DNA of 54,491 nucleotides from Tannerella sp. (GTDB lineage: Bacteria; Bacteroidota; Bacteroidia; Bacteroidales; Tannerellaceae): NCBI GenBank assembly GCA_031272455.1, contig JAISTS010000068.1, positions 1-54,491 of the forward strand, written 5' to 3'. The notes beneath the pieces were generated by a model. That model had not been told where the DNA came from. It was given only the letters and a program-made list of their open reading frames with translations, and did no database searches. The position numbers and the translations under genes are program-made. Each line of letters starts with the position of its first letter. The stretch's first letter is position 1. Positions 36,719 through 44,116 of the stretch are shown piece after piece.

Positions 36719-38152
36719 ATGTTCACTTTTATTGGCTACCTCGCCCTGCTTATCGGCGGATACATAGTTTACGGCGCTGTCGTCGAACGCATCTTCGGCA
36801 TCGACCGCTCGCGCCCGACGCCTGCCATCGCGATGAACGACGGAGTGGATTATGTACCTATGCCGTGGTGGCGCGTGTTCCTGATACAATTCCTTAATAT
36901 TGCGGGACTTGGACCGATTTTCGGCGCCATAATGGGGATGATGTACGGACCGGCTGCTTTCCTATGGATAGTGCTGGGGACGATTTTTGCCGGCGGCGTG
37001 CACGACTATTTTTCCGGTATGATGTCTGTCCGCGAGCGTGGCGCCAGCCTGCCCGAACTGATTGGCAATGAGCTGGGTAAATACATCAAACTGTTTATGC
37101 GCCTGTTTTCCGTCCTGTTGATGGTGCTGGTCGGCGCCGTGTTTATCTCCGGACCGGCTGGTCTGCTTGCAGGTCTGACGCCCGGCATAAGCGCACTTAT
37201 CTGGACGGCAATAATTTTCGCTTACTACGTCCTTGCGACGCTCCTGCCTATCGACAAGCTGATCGGCAAGATTTATCCCATTTTCGGCGCCGCCTTGCTG
37301 TTTATGGCTGTCGGCATCCTTTTTGCGCTGTTCTGGAACAAAGCGCCCATCCCCGAACTGACTGCCGGTTTCGCCAACAGCAACCCTAACAAGAGCCTGC
37401 ATATCTTCCCGATGATGTTTGTCAGCATAGCTTGCGGCGCCATTTCGGGCTTCCACGCCACCCAATCGCCGATGATGGCGCGATGTATCAAAAACGAAAA
37501 ATACGGACGGCGATGTTTCTATGGCGCGATGGTTGCCGAAGGCGTCGTAGCGCTGATCTGGGCTGCCGCCGCCTCGTCGTTCTTCGGCTCGGTCGAAGGG
37601 CTGCACAAGTTCGTCGCCGACCTGCCCGCGACGGCAAACAAAGGCGCCGAAGTCGTAAACCTCATTTCCAACCGATGGCTGGGCGTTGTTGGCGGTGTGC
37701 TGGCTATTCTCGGCGTAGTGGCGGCGCCCATCACTTCGGGCGACACGGCTTTGCGCTCGGCACGCCTGATCGTAGCCGATTTCCTGCACCTCAACCAGAA
37801 ATCCATAGCCAAGCGACTGATGATATCCATTCCCATTTTCGTGCTCACTTTCGTGATACTGAATATGGACTTCGACGTGCTGTGGCGCTATTTCGCTTGG
37901 TGCAACCAGACGCTCGCCGTCTTTACGCTCTGGGCTATAACCGCTTATCTGTGCCGACTAAGAAAATTCTATTTCATCACGCTCGTTCCGGCAATATTTA
38001 TGACTTATGTCAGCTCGACTTATCTTTTTGCCGCCGCCCGCCCCGAAGGCATAGGACTGCCCTACGAAACGGCGCTAATCGTCGGAGCAGGCATTACCAC
38101 AGCGGTTTTCAGCGTTTTTGTCGTCTCGCTGAAAAAACTGCAAAAAAACTGA
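36719..38152 (+). CDS. cstA: CstA-family carbon starvation / peptide transporter
   Basis: Inner-membrane transporter of 477 aa, the short form of CstA. About 13 hydrophobic helices are visible. Conserved parts are PWWRVFLIQFLNIAGLGPIFGA, GTIFAGGVHDYFSGMMSVRERGASLPE, the FHATQSPMMARCIKNE loop and APITSGDTALRSARLI. Studied homologues take up pyruvate or small peptides on carbon limitation. It is last on the plus strand after the dcw cluster; whether it is co-transcribed with yqeY (20 nt gap) is not certain. Two palindromic sites lie just downstream and probably belong to the next unit. Confidence 0.93.
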   Translation: MFTFIGYLALLIGGYIVYGAVVERIFGIDRSRPTPAIAMNDGVDYVPMPWWRVFLIQFLNIAGLGPIFGAIMGMMYGPAAFLWIVLGTIFAGGVHDYFSGMMSVRERGASLPELIGNELGKYIKLFMRLFSVLLMVLVGAVFISGPAGLLAGLTPGISALIWTAIIFAYYVLATLLPIDKLIGKIYPIFGAALLFMAVGILFALFWNKAPIPELTAGFANSNPNKSLHIFPMMFVSIACGAISGFHATQSPMMARCIKNEKYGRRCFYGAMVAEGVVALIWAAAASSFFGSVEGLHKFVADLPATANKGAEVVNLISNRWLGVVGGVLAILGVVAAPITSGDTALRSARLIVADFLHLNQKSIAKRLMISIPIFVLTFVILNMDFDVLWRYFAWCNQTLAVFTLWAITAYLCRLRKFYFITLVPAIFMTYVSSTYLFAAARPEGIGLPYETALIVGAGITTAVFSVFVVSLKKLQKN

Positions 38153-38185
38153 AAGGAAATTTTTTGCCGAGAAAGCCGAAAATCG

Positions 38186-38202
38186 TATGTTGCATAACAT
38201 AT
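38186..38202. promoter_or_regulatory. Palindromic operator-like site, copy 1
   Basis: TATGTTGCATAACATAT has ATGTT/AACAT arms around four bases. A second copy starts exactly 32 bp downstream and the arms recur at 12580. It lies about 85 bp before the predicted start of the small RNA. The binding factor is unknown; the 5-4-5 layout resembles Crp/Fnr-family sites. Confidence 0.5.
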
Positions 38203-38217
38203 CGATTTTTCCAATAA

Positions 38218-38234
38218 TATGCTGCAAAACATAT
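38218..38234. promoter_or_regulatory. Palindromic operator-like site, copy 2
   Basis: TATGCTGCAAAACATAT matches copy 1 at 15 of 17 positions and lies on the same helical face, three turns away. It ends 7 bp before the -33 box at 38242, centred near -53 of the predicted start, a place suited to an activator. Confidence 0.5.
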
Positions 38235-38241
38235 AATTAAG

Positions 38242-38273
38242 TTTGCACACAATTTTTTGTAGCCGTAACTTTG
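38242..38273 (+). promoter_or_regulatory. Consensus promoter of the candidate small RNA
   Basis: TTTG (38242-38245), 20 nt, then TAACTTTG (38266-38273): a full match to the Bacteroidetes promoter pattern. No ORF follows; the terminator comes about 45 bp later. Confidence 0.7.
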
Positions 38274-38278
38274 CAGTC

Positions 38279-38345
38279 GCATAACTATAAAAAAATTGAA
38301 TTGTTAAACCAGAACCTGCCCGACCGTGAGGTCGGGCTTTTTCTT
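38279..38345 (+). ncRNA. Candidate intergenic small RNA, about 65 nt
   Basis: A perfect promoter ends at 38273 and a strong terminator hairpin with U-tail occupies 38318-38350, leaving a transcript of about 65 nt. It has an unstructured AU-rich 5' part of about 40 nt (AACTATAAAAAAATTGAATTG) and the terminator stem. No start codon with a useful frame is seen. This is the usual build of a trans-acting small RNA, with the single-stranded 5' part free to pair. The ends are estimates, and no known family is recognised. The unit converges on lpxH, so antisense effects on the lpxH 3' end are another option. Confidence 0.5.
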
Positions 38346-38350
38346 TTTAT
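38318..38350 (+). terminator. Strong Rho-independent terminator
   Basis: GCCCGACC-GTGA-GGTCGGGC, a perfect 8-bp stem with tetraloop, followed by TTTTTCTTTTTATTT. The U-tail is only on the plus strand, so it ends the small-RNA unit and any read-through from cstA. Confidence 0.92.
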
Positions 38351-38364
38351 TTGCTTTTGATTTT

Positions 38365-39111
38365 TTATTCCTCGAAACGCTTAAGCGTCAAATCGGCGCC
38401 ATCCCATTCGACGTAGGAAAACAGCTGCATCCAATCGCCTGTAACAATGACCTTTACGCGCGACGGCAACTCGTAATCGAACAGCACGTGGCGATGACCG
38501 AAAATGAAATAATCCACTCCCTGCATAGCATTTTTCTGCACGAAATCGAACAGATAATCCGAGTCATCTGCCTGCATTTCACGTATTTGTCCTGTCTTAC
38601 GGCTGTGATAAGACCATAATCGTGCAAAGGCAAATGTCCAGCGCGGATGAACCGAAGCATAAAGCCACTGGCATAATTTATTGCGAAACAGCGCACTGAT
38701 AATCCTGTACGTCAGCGGACGCTTGCCGACTTCATCGCCGTGAGCGAGGAAAAACTGTTTGCCCGAAAGACTGACAGTGAACGGCTTACGATGCACTGCG
38801 GCGCCGATCTCCTTTTCCAAATAATCGAACATCCAGATATCGTGATTGCCTGTAAGAAAGTGAATTTCAATGCCTTGATCCGCCATCTCCGCGACTTTTC
38901 CAAGAAAGCGCACAAATCCTTTCGGCACAACATACTTATATTCATACCAGTAGTCGAACATATCGCCGAGAAAATACACTGCCTGAGCATCGGCGCTGAT
39001 GCTGTCGAGCCAGCGGACAAGTTTCTTTTCCGACTCTACGACGTCGGGCAGAAATCGGTTGCCCAGATGGGCGTCGGATGCAAAATACACTTTTTTCGCT
39101 GTAGTTGTCAT
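38365..39111 (-). CDS. lpxH: UDP-2,3-diacylglucosamine diphosphatase (LpxH)
   Basis: Calcineurin-like phosphoesterase of 248 aa from the ATG at 39111 (the track start is a TTG that overlaps the preceding gene). It hydrolyses UDP-2,3-diacyl-GlcN to lipid X in lipid A synthesis, at the cytoplasmic membrane surface. The metal ligands are FASDAHLG, LGDMFDYWYE, LTGNHDIWMFD, LAHGDEVGK and FGHRHVLFD, in the order expected for LpxH. The FDYW stretch and the HxH late motif separate it from general phosphatases. It is last in efp-radC-MIP18-lpxH, 10 nt after the preceding stop. Confidence 0.9.
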   Translation of the reverse strand: MTTTAKKVYFASDAHLGNRFLPDVVESEKKLVRWLDSISADAQAVYFLGDMFDYWYEYKYVVPKGFVRFLGKVAEMADQGIEIHFLTGNHDIWMFDYLEKEIGAAVHRKPFTVSLSGKQFFLAHGDEVGKRPLTYRIISALFRNKLCQWLYASVHPRWTFAFARLWSYHSRKTGQIREMQADDSDYLFDFVQKNAMQGVDYFIFGHRHVLFDYELPSRVKVIVTGDWMQLFSYVEWDGADLTLKRFEE

Positions 39112-39121
39112 TACGGTTGGT

Positions 39122-39442
39122 TTATAAAAATCCAAGTTCGAGTTTCGCTTCGTCCGACATCATATCTTTAGTCCATTCAGGTTCGAAAACGATGTTGATG
39201 TTGACGCTTTTGACGCCTTCTATAGCTTCGGTTTTCATCTTCACATCTTCGGTGATATAATCGGCTGCAGGGCAGTTGGGCGCCGTAAATGTCATATCAA
39301 CAGCTACATTTTTGTCGTCATCGACTTCGATACGGTAAACAAGCCCAAGGTCGTAGATATTGACGGGGATTTCGGGGTCGTAAACCGTTTTCAAGACGGC
39401 AATTATCGCTTCTTCGGTTTGCAAAAATTCATTCTGGCTCAT
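39122..39442 (-). CDS. MIP18/DUF59-family iron-sulfur assembly protein
   Basis: Small cytosolic protein of 106 aa consisting of one DUF59 domain. It shows VYDPEIPVNIYDLGLVYRIEV, VDMTFTAPNCPAADYI with the conserved cysteine, and a C-terminal VFEPEWTKDMMSDEAKLELGF, as in SufT/PaaD-like metal-sulfur assembly factors. Such proteins help mature Fe-S proteins. There are no suf genes nearby; its neighbours are radC and lpxH, with 30 nt to radC and 10 nt to lpxH. Confidence 0.9.
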   Translation of the reverse strand: MSQNEFLQTEEAIIAVLKTVYDPEIPVNIYDLGLVYRIEVDDDKNVAVDMTFTAPNCPAADYITEDVKMKTEAIEGVKSVNINIVFEPEWTKDMMSDEAKLELGFL

Positions 39443-39472
39443 TTCGCATTTGTTTTTATAAATAACTGCTGT

Positions 39473-40195
39473 TCACTGTTTTTTATTGTGCAAGCTATCG
39501 CTGATACGTCCTTCGTCGGCATAGCTGTAATACGTTGAATCGCTGAGTATGATATGGTCGAGGATGCTGATATTGAATATTCGGGCTGCCTCTATCAGCT
39601 TGAATGTCAGCCTGTCGTCTTCGGCGCTTGGCGTCGTGTTGCCCGACGGGTGATTGTGGCAAAGCACTATTCCGGCGCTGAGCGTTTCTATCGCCGCCTT
39701 CATAATCAATTGGATGTCAACCTGTAAAGAGCCGACGCCGCCCTGCCCGATTTTCACCTTGTTCATCACTTTGCCTGCTCGGTTGGTCAGCGCCACCCAC
39801 ATTTCTTCGTAAGGCAGGTCGCAGAGTTGCGGATAGAACAGGTCGAAAGCGTCGCGGCTGCATCTGATGACGTGTCGTTCGGGCGCCGAGGTCGCACGTT
39901 TACGCCGTCCAAGCTCAAGCGCAGCGACTATGGCTACAGCCCGCGCCTCGCCTATTCCGCGAAACGACATCAGGTCTTTGACCGACAGCTTTCCGAGGGC
40001 GTTAAGGTTGTTGGAAACGGAGTTAAGGATACGCTGTGCCAGCTGTACGACGGTTTCTTCGGTATTACCTGAGTTGATCAGGATAGCTAACAGTTCGGCG
40101 TCGCTGAGCGCCGAAGCGCCCTTGAGCAACAGTTTCTCGCGCGGACGGTCTTCGGCTGCCCACTCTTTGATACGTAGCCTCGCGTCGGGTTCCAT
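39473..40195 (-). CDS. radC: RadC-family JAB1/MPN protein
   Basis: Protein of 240 aa with an N-terminal helix-hairpin-helix part (LSDAELLAILINSGN, LMSFRGIGEARAVAIVAALELGRR) and a C-terminal MPN/JAB metal site: GIVLCHNHPSGNTTPSAEDDRLT, then DHIILSDSTYYSYADEG. The HxH-x10-D set is complete. RadC proteins were named as DNA repair factors, but this role was later questioned and the biochemical function is open. It starts 2 nt after the efp stop and is part of the same operon. Confidence 0.94.
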   Translation of the reverse strand: MEPDARLRIKEWAAEDRPREKLLLKGASALSDAELLAILINSGNTEETVVQLAQRILNSVSNNLNALGKLSVKDLMSFRGIGEARAVAIVAALELGRRKRATSAPERHVIRCSRDAFDLFYPQLCDLPYEEMWVALTNRAGKVMNKVKIGQGGVGSLQVDIQLIMKAAIETLSAGIVLCHNHPSGNTTPSAEDDRLTFKLIEAARIFNISILDHIILSDSTYYSYADEGRISDSLHNKKQ

Positions 40196-40197
40196 TT

Positions 40198-40761
40198 TTA
40201 TCTTACCCGTCCGACATACGAGCCGTCGCGGGTGTCAATTTCTACCATATCGCCCACGTTAATAAATAGAGGTACGCGAACCTCGGCGCCTGTTTCCAAA
40301 GTAGCCGCCTTGAGCGTGTTGGTCGCCGTATCGCCTTTGATACCCGGCTCAGTATAAGTAACTTCGAGCGTTACGTGAGCGGGCAGCTCGCAAGTCAGGA
40401 TCGTCTCGCTCTCGGCATGCACCATCGCTTCGACCGTATCGCCGTCTTTGAGAAACTGCACTCCGTCGATGCTTTCGCCGGGCAGCGAAATCTGCTCAAA
40501 CGTTTCGGGGTGCATAAAGTTGTATCCCATATCATCCTTATACAGAAACTGATACGGACGACGCTCGATACGCACTTCCTCAACTTTGACGCCCGAATTC
40601 CAAGTCTTGTCGATGACACGACCGGTCGTAACATTTTTCAGCTTTGTACGCACGAAAGCCGGACCCTTGCCGGGCTTGACGTGGAGAAATTCAACAATAA
40701 AAAAATACGAGCCGTCGATGTCAAGACACATCCCGTTTCTAAAATCTGCTGTTGTAGCCAT
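40198..40761 (-). CDS. efp: Elongation factor P
   Basis: Three-domain translation factor of 187 aa that relieves ribosome stalling at proline runs. The N-terminal KOW-like domain carries the tip loop [15 protein letters not shown], where the Lys between the glycines is the residue that is modified in some bacteria. The OB domains follow ([49 protein letters not shown] cut here as family motifs) and it ends with [24 protein letters not shown]. No EpmA or EarP partner is in the window. It is first in a four-gene operon with a consensus promoter. Confidence 0.97.
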   Translation of the reverse strand: MATTADFRNGMCLDIDGSYFFIVEFLHVKPGKGPAFVRTKLKNVTTGRVIDKTWNSGVKVEEVRIERRPYQFLYKDDMGYNFMHPETFEQISLPGESIDGVQFLKDGDTVEAMVHAESETILTCELPAHVTLEVTYTEPGIKGDTATNTLKAATLETGAEVRVPLFINVGDMVEIDTRDGSYVGRVR

Positions 40762-40792
40762 AATTTTTGTTTGTTATTCTTAATTTTTTGCG

Positions 40793-40824
40793 CAAAAGTA
40801 GCACTTTTTAAGCAATTCTACAAA
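40793..40824 (-). promoter_or_regulatory. Consensus promoter of the efp operon
   Basis: On the minus strand TTTG (40821-40824), 20 nt, then TACTTTTG (40793-40800). It lies about 30 bp before the efp ATG. Confidence 0.75.
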
Positions 40825-40853
40825 TATTTTTTTAACAATTAAGGAAATTTAAA

Positions 40854-40883
40854 TTTGTATTACAAAAAAAGATTTTACCTTTG
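40854..40883 (+). promoter_or_regulatory. Promoter of the lipoprotein gene
   Basis: TTTG (40854-40857), 18 nt, then TACCTTTG (40876-40883), about 50 bp before the ATG. It is divergent from the efp promoter, with about 30 bp between the two -33 boxes. Confidence 0.65.
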
Positions 40884-40934
40884 CGGCGTGATTTACTTTG
40901 TATTTTAATGGTTTATGAATATAAATTTTAAATT

Positions 40935-42041
40935 ATGAACAAAAAACTTAGCTTTGAGAAAGCGCTTGCGCTTGGAATTATTATTGTATCTGCATTCGCC
41001 GTGTTTCTGCCCGGATGCAAAGATGATTACGATCCGCAGTTCGAGTACATCAATCACCGTATAGACTCTGTCAATCAGCAATTTACGGCGTTGCGCAACG
41101 AACTTAATTCACGGATTGCCCAAATTCAGTCGTCGCTCAGCGGCAACTACTCTATCAAGGAAGTCCAGACCATCACCACCGGCACCGGCGGCATCAGATT
41201 GATAATGACCAACCCCGACGGTCAGGACATACAGTATGTTATCCGAAACGGAGCTGACGGCGCTACGGGAAGCGTCTGGGATATCGACGACTATACCGGA
41301 AACTGGATATGCGATGGCGAATTGACCGACTACAGGGCTGTCGGCGTCAATGGCGTCAATGCAAAGGCTCCTTATATCAGGGCTTCCGATTCGCTGTGGG
41401 TCATCCCGCAGTGGAACGCGACCACGCAGACGTACGTTGACTCCGTAACGACCATCAAGGCGGCGGGCAGCAGCGGCACTACGATGATTACGTATGCGAC
41501 AGGGGATACTTACGGCAACTACACCCTGCACGTTGTCGGCAACGACCTTGCTACGTGGTACGACATCCCGCTGTATTCAGGAAAAACCCTGCAACTGCTT
41601 GGGCATATCCGCAGGTATCAGCTGCTTACCAACCTGTCGCTCAGCGAAATAAGCACCGACACGCTGAAATTTACGGCTTCGCTGTCGGGCAGCACGGTTG
41701 TTACTTCGCTTCAGTCAGACAGCGTTGCTCTTGTTATCAGCACCGACGCATCATCAGCTGCGCTGACAAATCTGCGTCTCAAAAATTCTAAGGGCGCTGT
41801 GCTTCCGCTGAAGTTTGGCACTCCGGTAGCTATGAGTTCAAGCGGCGTAGTAACGAAATCATTGGAGCTGAACGGCGGCAATACGATTTACTATCTCCCG
41901 CTGCTGAACGAGACATTGGATTCATACTCCACAGTTGCAGATTTCAAACTCAATTTCGTATCAGGGGCAGTCTATTATCTCGCCAACGATTTGAATTTGA
42001 CGTCGAACTATTCGTCATGGACAATCGTGCCTGAACCTTAA
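40935..42041 (+). CDS. Surface lipoprotein with coiled coil, DUF4988/PL29-N-like
   Basis: Lipoprotein of 368 aa with no enzyme motif. The signal ends in the lipobox FLPGC (Cys28), followed by KDDYD, an acidic stretch like the surface-export signal of Bacteroidetes lipoproteins. Residues about 38-70 form a coiled coil (INHRIDSVNQQFTALRNELN, RIAQIQSSL). A Gly/Asp-rich beta part follows with VIRNGADGATGS and VGVNGVNAKAPYIRASDSLW, resembling the repeats in DUF4988/PL29 N-terminal regions. The C-terminal 150 residues are beta-rich and not recognised. It is monocistronic. A role as a displayed structural or binding protein is inferred; no substrate can be proposed. Confidence 0.7.
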   Translation: MNKKLSFEKALALGIIIVSAFAVFLPGCKDDYDPQFEYINHRIDSVNQQFTALRNELNSRIAQIQSSLSGNYSIKEVQTITTGTGGIRLIMTNPDGQDIQYVIRNGADGATGSVWDIDDYTGNWICDGELTDYRAVGVNGVNAKAPYIRASDSLWVIPQWNATTQTYVDSVTTIKAAGSSGTTMITYATGDTYGNYTLHVVGNDLATWYDIPLYSGKTLQLLGHIRRYQLLTNLSLSEISTDTLKFTASLSGSTVVTSLQSDSVALVISTDASSAALTNLRLKNSKGAVLPLKFGTPVAMSSSGVVTKSLELNGGNTIYYLPLLNETLDSYSTVADFKLNFVSGAVYYLANDLNLTSNYSSWTIVPEP

Positions 42042-42094
42042 CGGCGATTTCAGGCAAAACGCACATACAGGGAGCAGGGCTGTCGGCAGGATTT

Positions 42095-42847
42095 TCATCC
42101 CGTCGTCAGCCACTTCTTGAAGTGCGACGCCTTGTTCTTGCTGATGTAAATACGTTCGGGAGTATCAACGTCGAGCGTGATTAGCAGGCGGTTATCGAAC
42201 CAGATTGTAATGTTCTTGACGCAGTCTTTGGCGATGATAAACTGTTTGTTGGCGCGAAAAAACTTCGAGGGGTTGAGCGAGTCGAAAATATTATCTAACG
42301 GCTTGACGTAGTGATAATTAGCATCATCTTTCAGTACGACGCGCGTATTGCCTCCGCTGCAATAGAAATACGCTATACGGTCAACGCTGACGGGGATAAG
42401 TTCGTTGTTGACGGGCATCAGCAGGCGTTCGGAGAACTTGCCCGCGAGCATCAGTTGCGAAAAATCGGGAAAATCGCGCAGGCTCGTCGTTTTGGTTAGC
42501 TTGCGGAACTTGTCCAAGGCGCGTTTCAGATCGTCCGCCTCGATCGGTTTCAGCAGATAATCAATGCTGTTGACCTTGAACGCTTCGATGGCGTATTCGT
42601 CGTAAGCGGTCGTAAAAATGACGGGCGCATCAACAGCCGCAGCAGCAAAAATATTGAACGCCGAGCCGTCGGACAGATGTATATCCATAAAAATCAGATC
42701 GGGCGCCGGATGCTGGTTAAGCCATCTGACGGTCTGGATTACGCTCTCGGTATGACCGGCTACTTCCACGGTCGGGTCAACTTCGGTAATGATACTTTTC
42801 AGGTTGTCAAAAGCCGCGTTTTCATCTTCAACAATAAGTACTTTCAT
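42095..42847 (-). CDS. LytTR-family response regulator
   Basis: Regulator of 250 aa from the ATG at 42847; upstream residues in the track overlap the promoter. The receiver domain (1-120) opens with MKVLIVEDENAAFDNL and has the phosphoacceptor in PDLIFMDIHLSDGSAF, TTAYDEYAIEAF, and Lys in YLLKPIEADDL. The LytTR DNA-binding domain covers about 145-248 (YFYCSGGNTRVVL, YHYVKPLDNIFDSL, FFRANKQFIIAKDCV). The partner is most likely the kinase encoded divergently 96 bp away. It converges on the lipoprotein gene. Confidence 0.92.
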   Translation of the reverse strand: MKVLIVEDENAAFDNLKSIITEVDPTVEVAGHTESVIQTVRWLNQHPAPDLIFMDIHLSDGSAFNIFAAAAVDAPVIFTTAYDEYAIEAFKVNSIDYLLKPIEADDLKRALDKFRKLTKTTSLRDFPDFSQLMLAGKFSERLLMPVNNELIPVSVDRIAYFYCSGGNTRVVLKDDANYHYVKPLDNIFDSLNPSKFFRANKQFIIAKDCVKNITIWFDNRLLITLDVDTPERIYISKNKASHFKKWLTTG

Positions 42848-42876
42848 TTTTTGTTCGTTAAAAGTTTTTCGCATTA

Positions 42877-42908
42877 CAAAATTAAGACTTTCCCGCGAAA
42901 CAGTCAAA
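42877..42908 (-). promoter_or_regulatory. Consensus promoter of the LytTR regulator
   Basis: On the minus strand TTTG (42905-42908), 20 nt, TAATTTTG (42877-42884), about 30 bp before the ATG. It shares the 96-bp spacer with the kinase promoter. Confidence 0.7.
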
Positions 42909-42917
42909 TTTTTTTAC

Positions 42918-42925
42918 TACTTTTG
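42918..42925 (+). promoter_or_regulatory. Promoter -7 box of the LytS-type kinase
   Basis: TACTTTTG matches the -7 consensus 18 bp before the ATG, so the leader is very short. No TTTG at -33. It lies 9 bp from the -33 box of the divergent promoter, so the two may compete. Confidence 0.5.
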
Positions 42926-42943
42926 CCTAAATTTTTAAGCCGT

Positions 42944-43969
42944 ATGATAAGAGAATGGATTGATAAATTAAAGTCGTACAGGATTTTATTTCTCGTCAGC
43001 CTGATTACGGGCGCCTTCATAATCTATCCGCTGATATTCGACCTGCCCGAAGAACTGATGAGCCTGACGAGCCAAGAGGAGTATGTCGAGCATATTATCT
43101 TTTTCATTTACAGATATTTATACTTTTGCTTGCTGACTTGGCTGCTGCTCAAATACAACGTTCACCATCTCAAAAAACCGTTTTTCCCCGAACGGCTGTC
43201 GGTGATGGCGCTCATTACTGTCGCCGCTTACGGCGTTTACGCCCTGATAGCCGGATTATCGGCAACTATCAGCGACGCAGGCAGCGGATTGCTGATTTTC
43301 CAGTTCGTCGTAAACTTTCTGATTTGCATTTTCATTGCCGGTCTGATAGCGATGTACTCAAAACAGCGTGAGCATATACTTGAAATTGAGCACCTTAAAA
43401 CGGATAATCTGAAAAGCCGTTTCGACGCGCTGTCGGGACAGATCAACCCGCATTTCTTTTTCAATTCGCTCAATGGCTTGTCGTCGCTCGTCCGCAGCAA
43501 CAAGAAACAGCAGACGCTCGAATACATCAACAAGCTGTCGGAAGTCTTTCGCTACATACTCCAGAGCGACAAACGCAGCCTCGTTGAGCTGAACGACGAG
43601 CTTGGATTCCTCGCCTCGTTCGGATACCTGCAGGAATTGCGCTACGGCGAGCATCTGCGGATTATCGTCAATGTGCCCGAAGACAAAAAAACCAAACAGT
43701 TGCCGGTGCTGTCGCTACTGCCGCTGATAGGCAATATAGTGAAACACAACGTTATAGACAGTGAAAACAAGATGGTTGTCGTCGTCAGTGTAAACGAAAA
43801 CGACGAATTGCTGATTTCAAATCCCGTCCGCCGCAAGCTCGAAGAAGACGGACCGCACGGACTGGGGCTGACCAATCTTGCCGACCGGTTTGCGCTTATG
43901 CTTAACAAAAAAATAAGGATTGAACCCGATGAGGATGGCTATTTCAATGTATATCTGCCTCTTACGTGA
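42944..43969 (+). CDS. LytS-type (His_kinase) sensor kinase
   Basis: Membrane kinase of 341 aa from the ATG at 42944; the longer track ORF runs through the divergent regulator. Four membrane helices lie within residues 12-150 (ILFLVSLITGAFIIYPLIF; LYFCLLTWLLLKYNV; VMALITVAAYGVYALIAGLS; FVVNFLICIFIAGLIAMY), then a coiled-coil linker and the His_kinase motif LSGQINPHFFFNSLNGLSSL. The ATPase part has LGFLASFGYLQELRYGE and GPHGLGLTNLADRF. The N-box reads LLPLIGNIVKHNV, with Gly where Glu is usual in this family. It is divergent from its likely LytTR partner. Its stop codon overlaps the 3' end of the opposite-strand tRNA. Confidence 0.9.
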   Translation: MIREWIDKLKSYRILFLVSLITGAFIIYPLIFDLPEELMSLTSQEEYVEHIIFFIYRYLYFCLLTWLLLKYNVHHLKKPFFPERLSVMALITVAAYGVYALIAGLSATISDAGSGLLIFQFVVNFLICIFIAGLIAMYSKQREHILEIEHLKTDNLKSRFDALSGQINPHFFFNSLNGLSSLVRSNKKQQTLEYINKLSEVFRYILQSDKRSLVELNDELGFLASFGYLQELRYGEHLRIIVNVPEDKKTKQLPVLSLLPLIGNIVKHNVIDSENKMVVVVSVNENDELLISNPVRRKLEEDGPHGLGLTNLADRFALMLNKKIRIEPDEDGYFNVYLPLT

Positions 43970-44041
43970 ACTGTGCCGGGGTCGAACCGGCGACCTCCGC
44001 CCTGTCAAGGCGGCGCTCTGAACCAACTGAGCTAACAGTTC
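43967..44041 (-). tRNA. tRNA-Val (anticodon GAC)
   Basis: A complete 75-nt cloverleaf on the minus strand. The acceptor is GAACTGT/ACAGTTC with discriminator A, the D stem GCTC/GAGC, the anticodon stem CCGCC/GGCGG with loop TTGACAG (anticodon GAC, reading GUC/GUU), a 5-nt variable loop, and the T stem GCCGG/CCGGC with loop TTCGACC. CCA is not encoded. The 3' three bases overlap the stop codon of the plus-strand kinase gene. It reads as Val, not Asp, since Asp would need GTC. Confidence 0.95.
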
Positions 44042-44077
44042 ATCGTTTGCGGGTGCAAAATTATAAAAAAAAATCCA

Positions 44078-44085
44078 TACCTTTG
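44078..44085 (+). promoter_or_regulatory. Promoter -7 box for cysS
   Basis: TACCTTTG matches the -7 consensus 31 bp before the cysS ATG. The nearest TTTG is 28 nt upstream, too far, so the -33 element is unclear. Confidence 0.5.
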
Positions 44086-44116
44086 CCATCTCTTAACGAA
44101 ACAGAACAAAAAAAAT

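Noticed and set aside
43967-44041. Reading the tRNA as tRNA-Asp
   Set aside because: The anticodon loop is TTGACAG, giving GAC (Val). Asp would need GTC.
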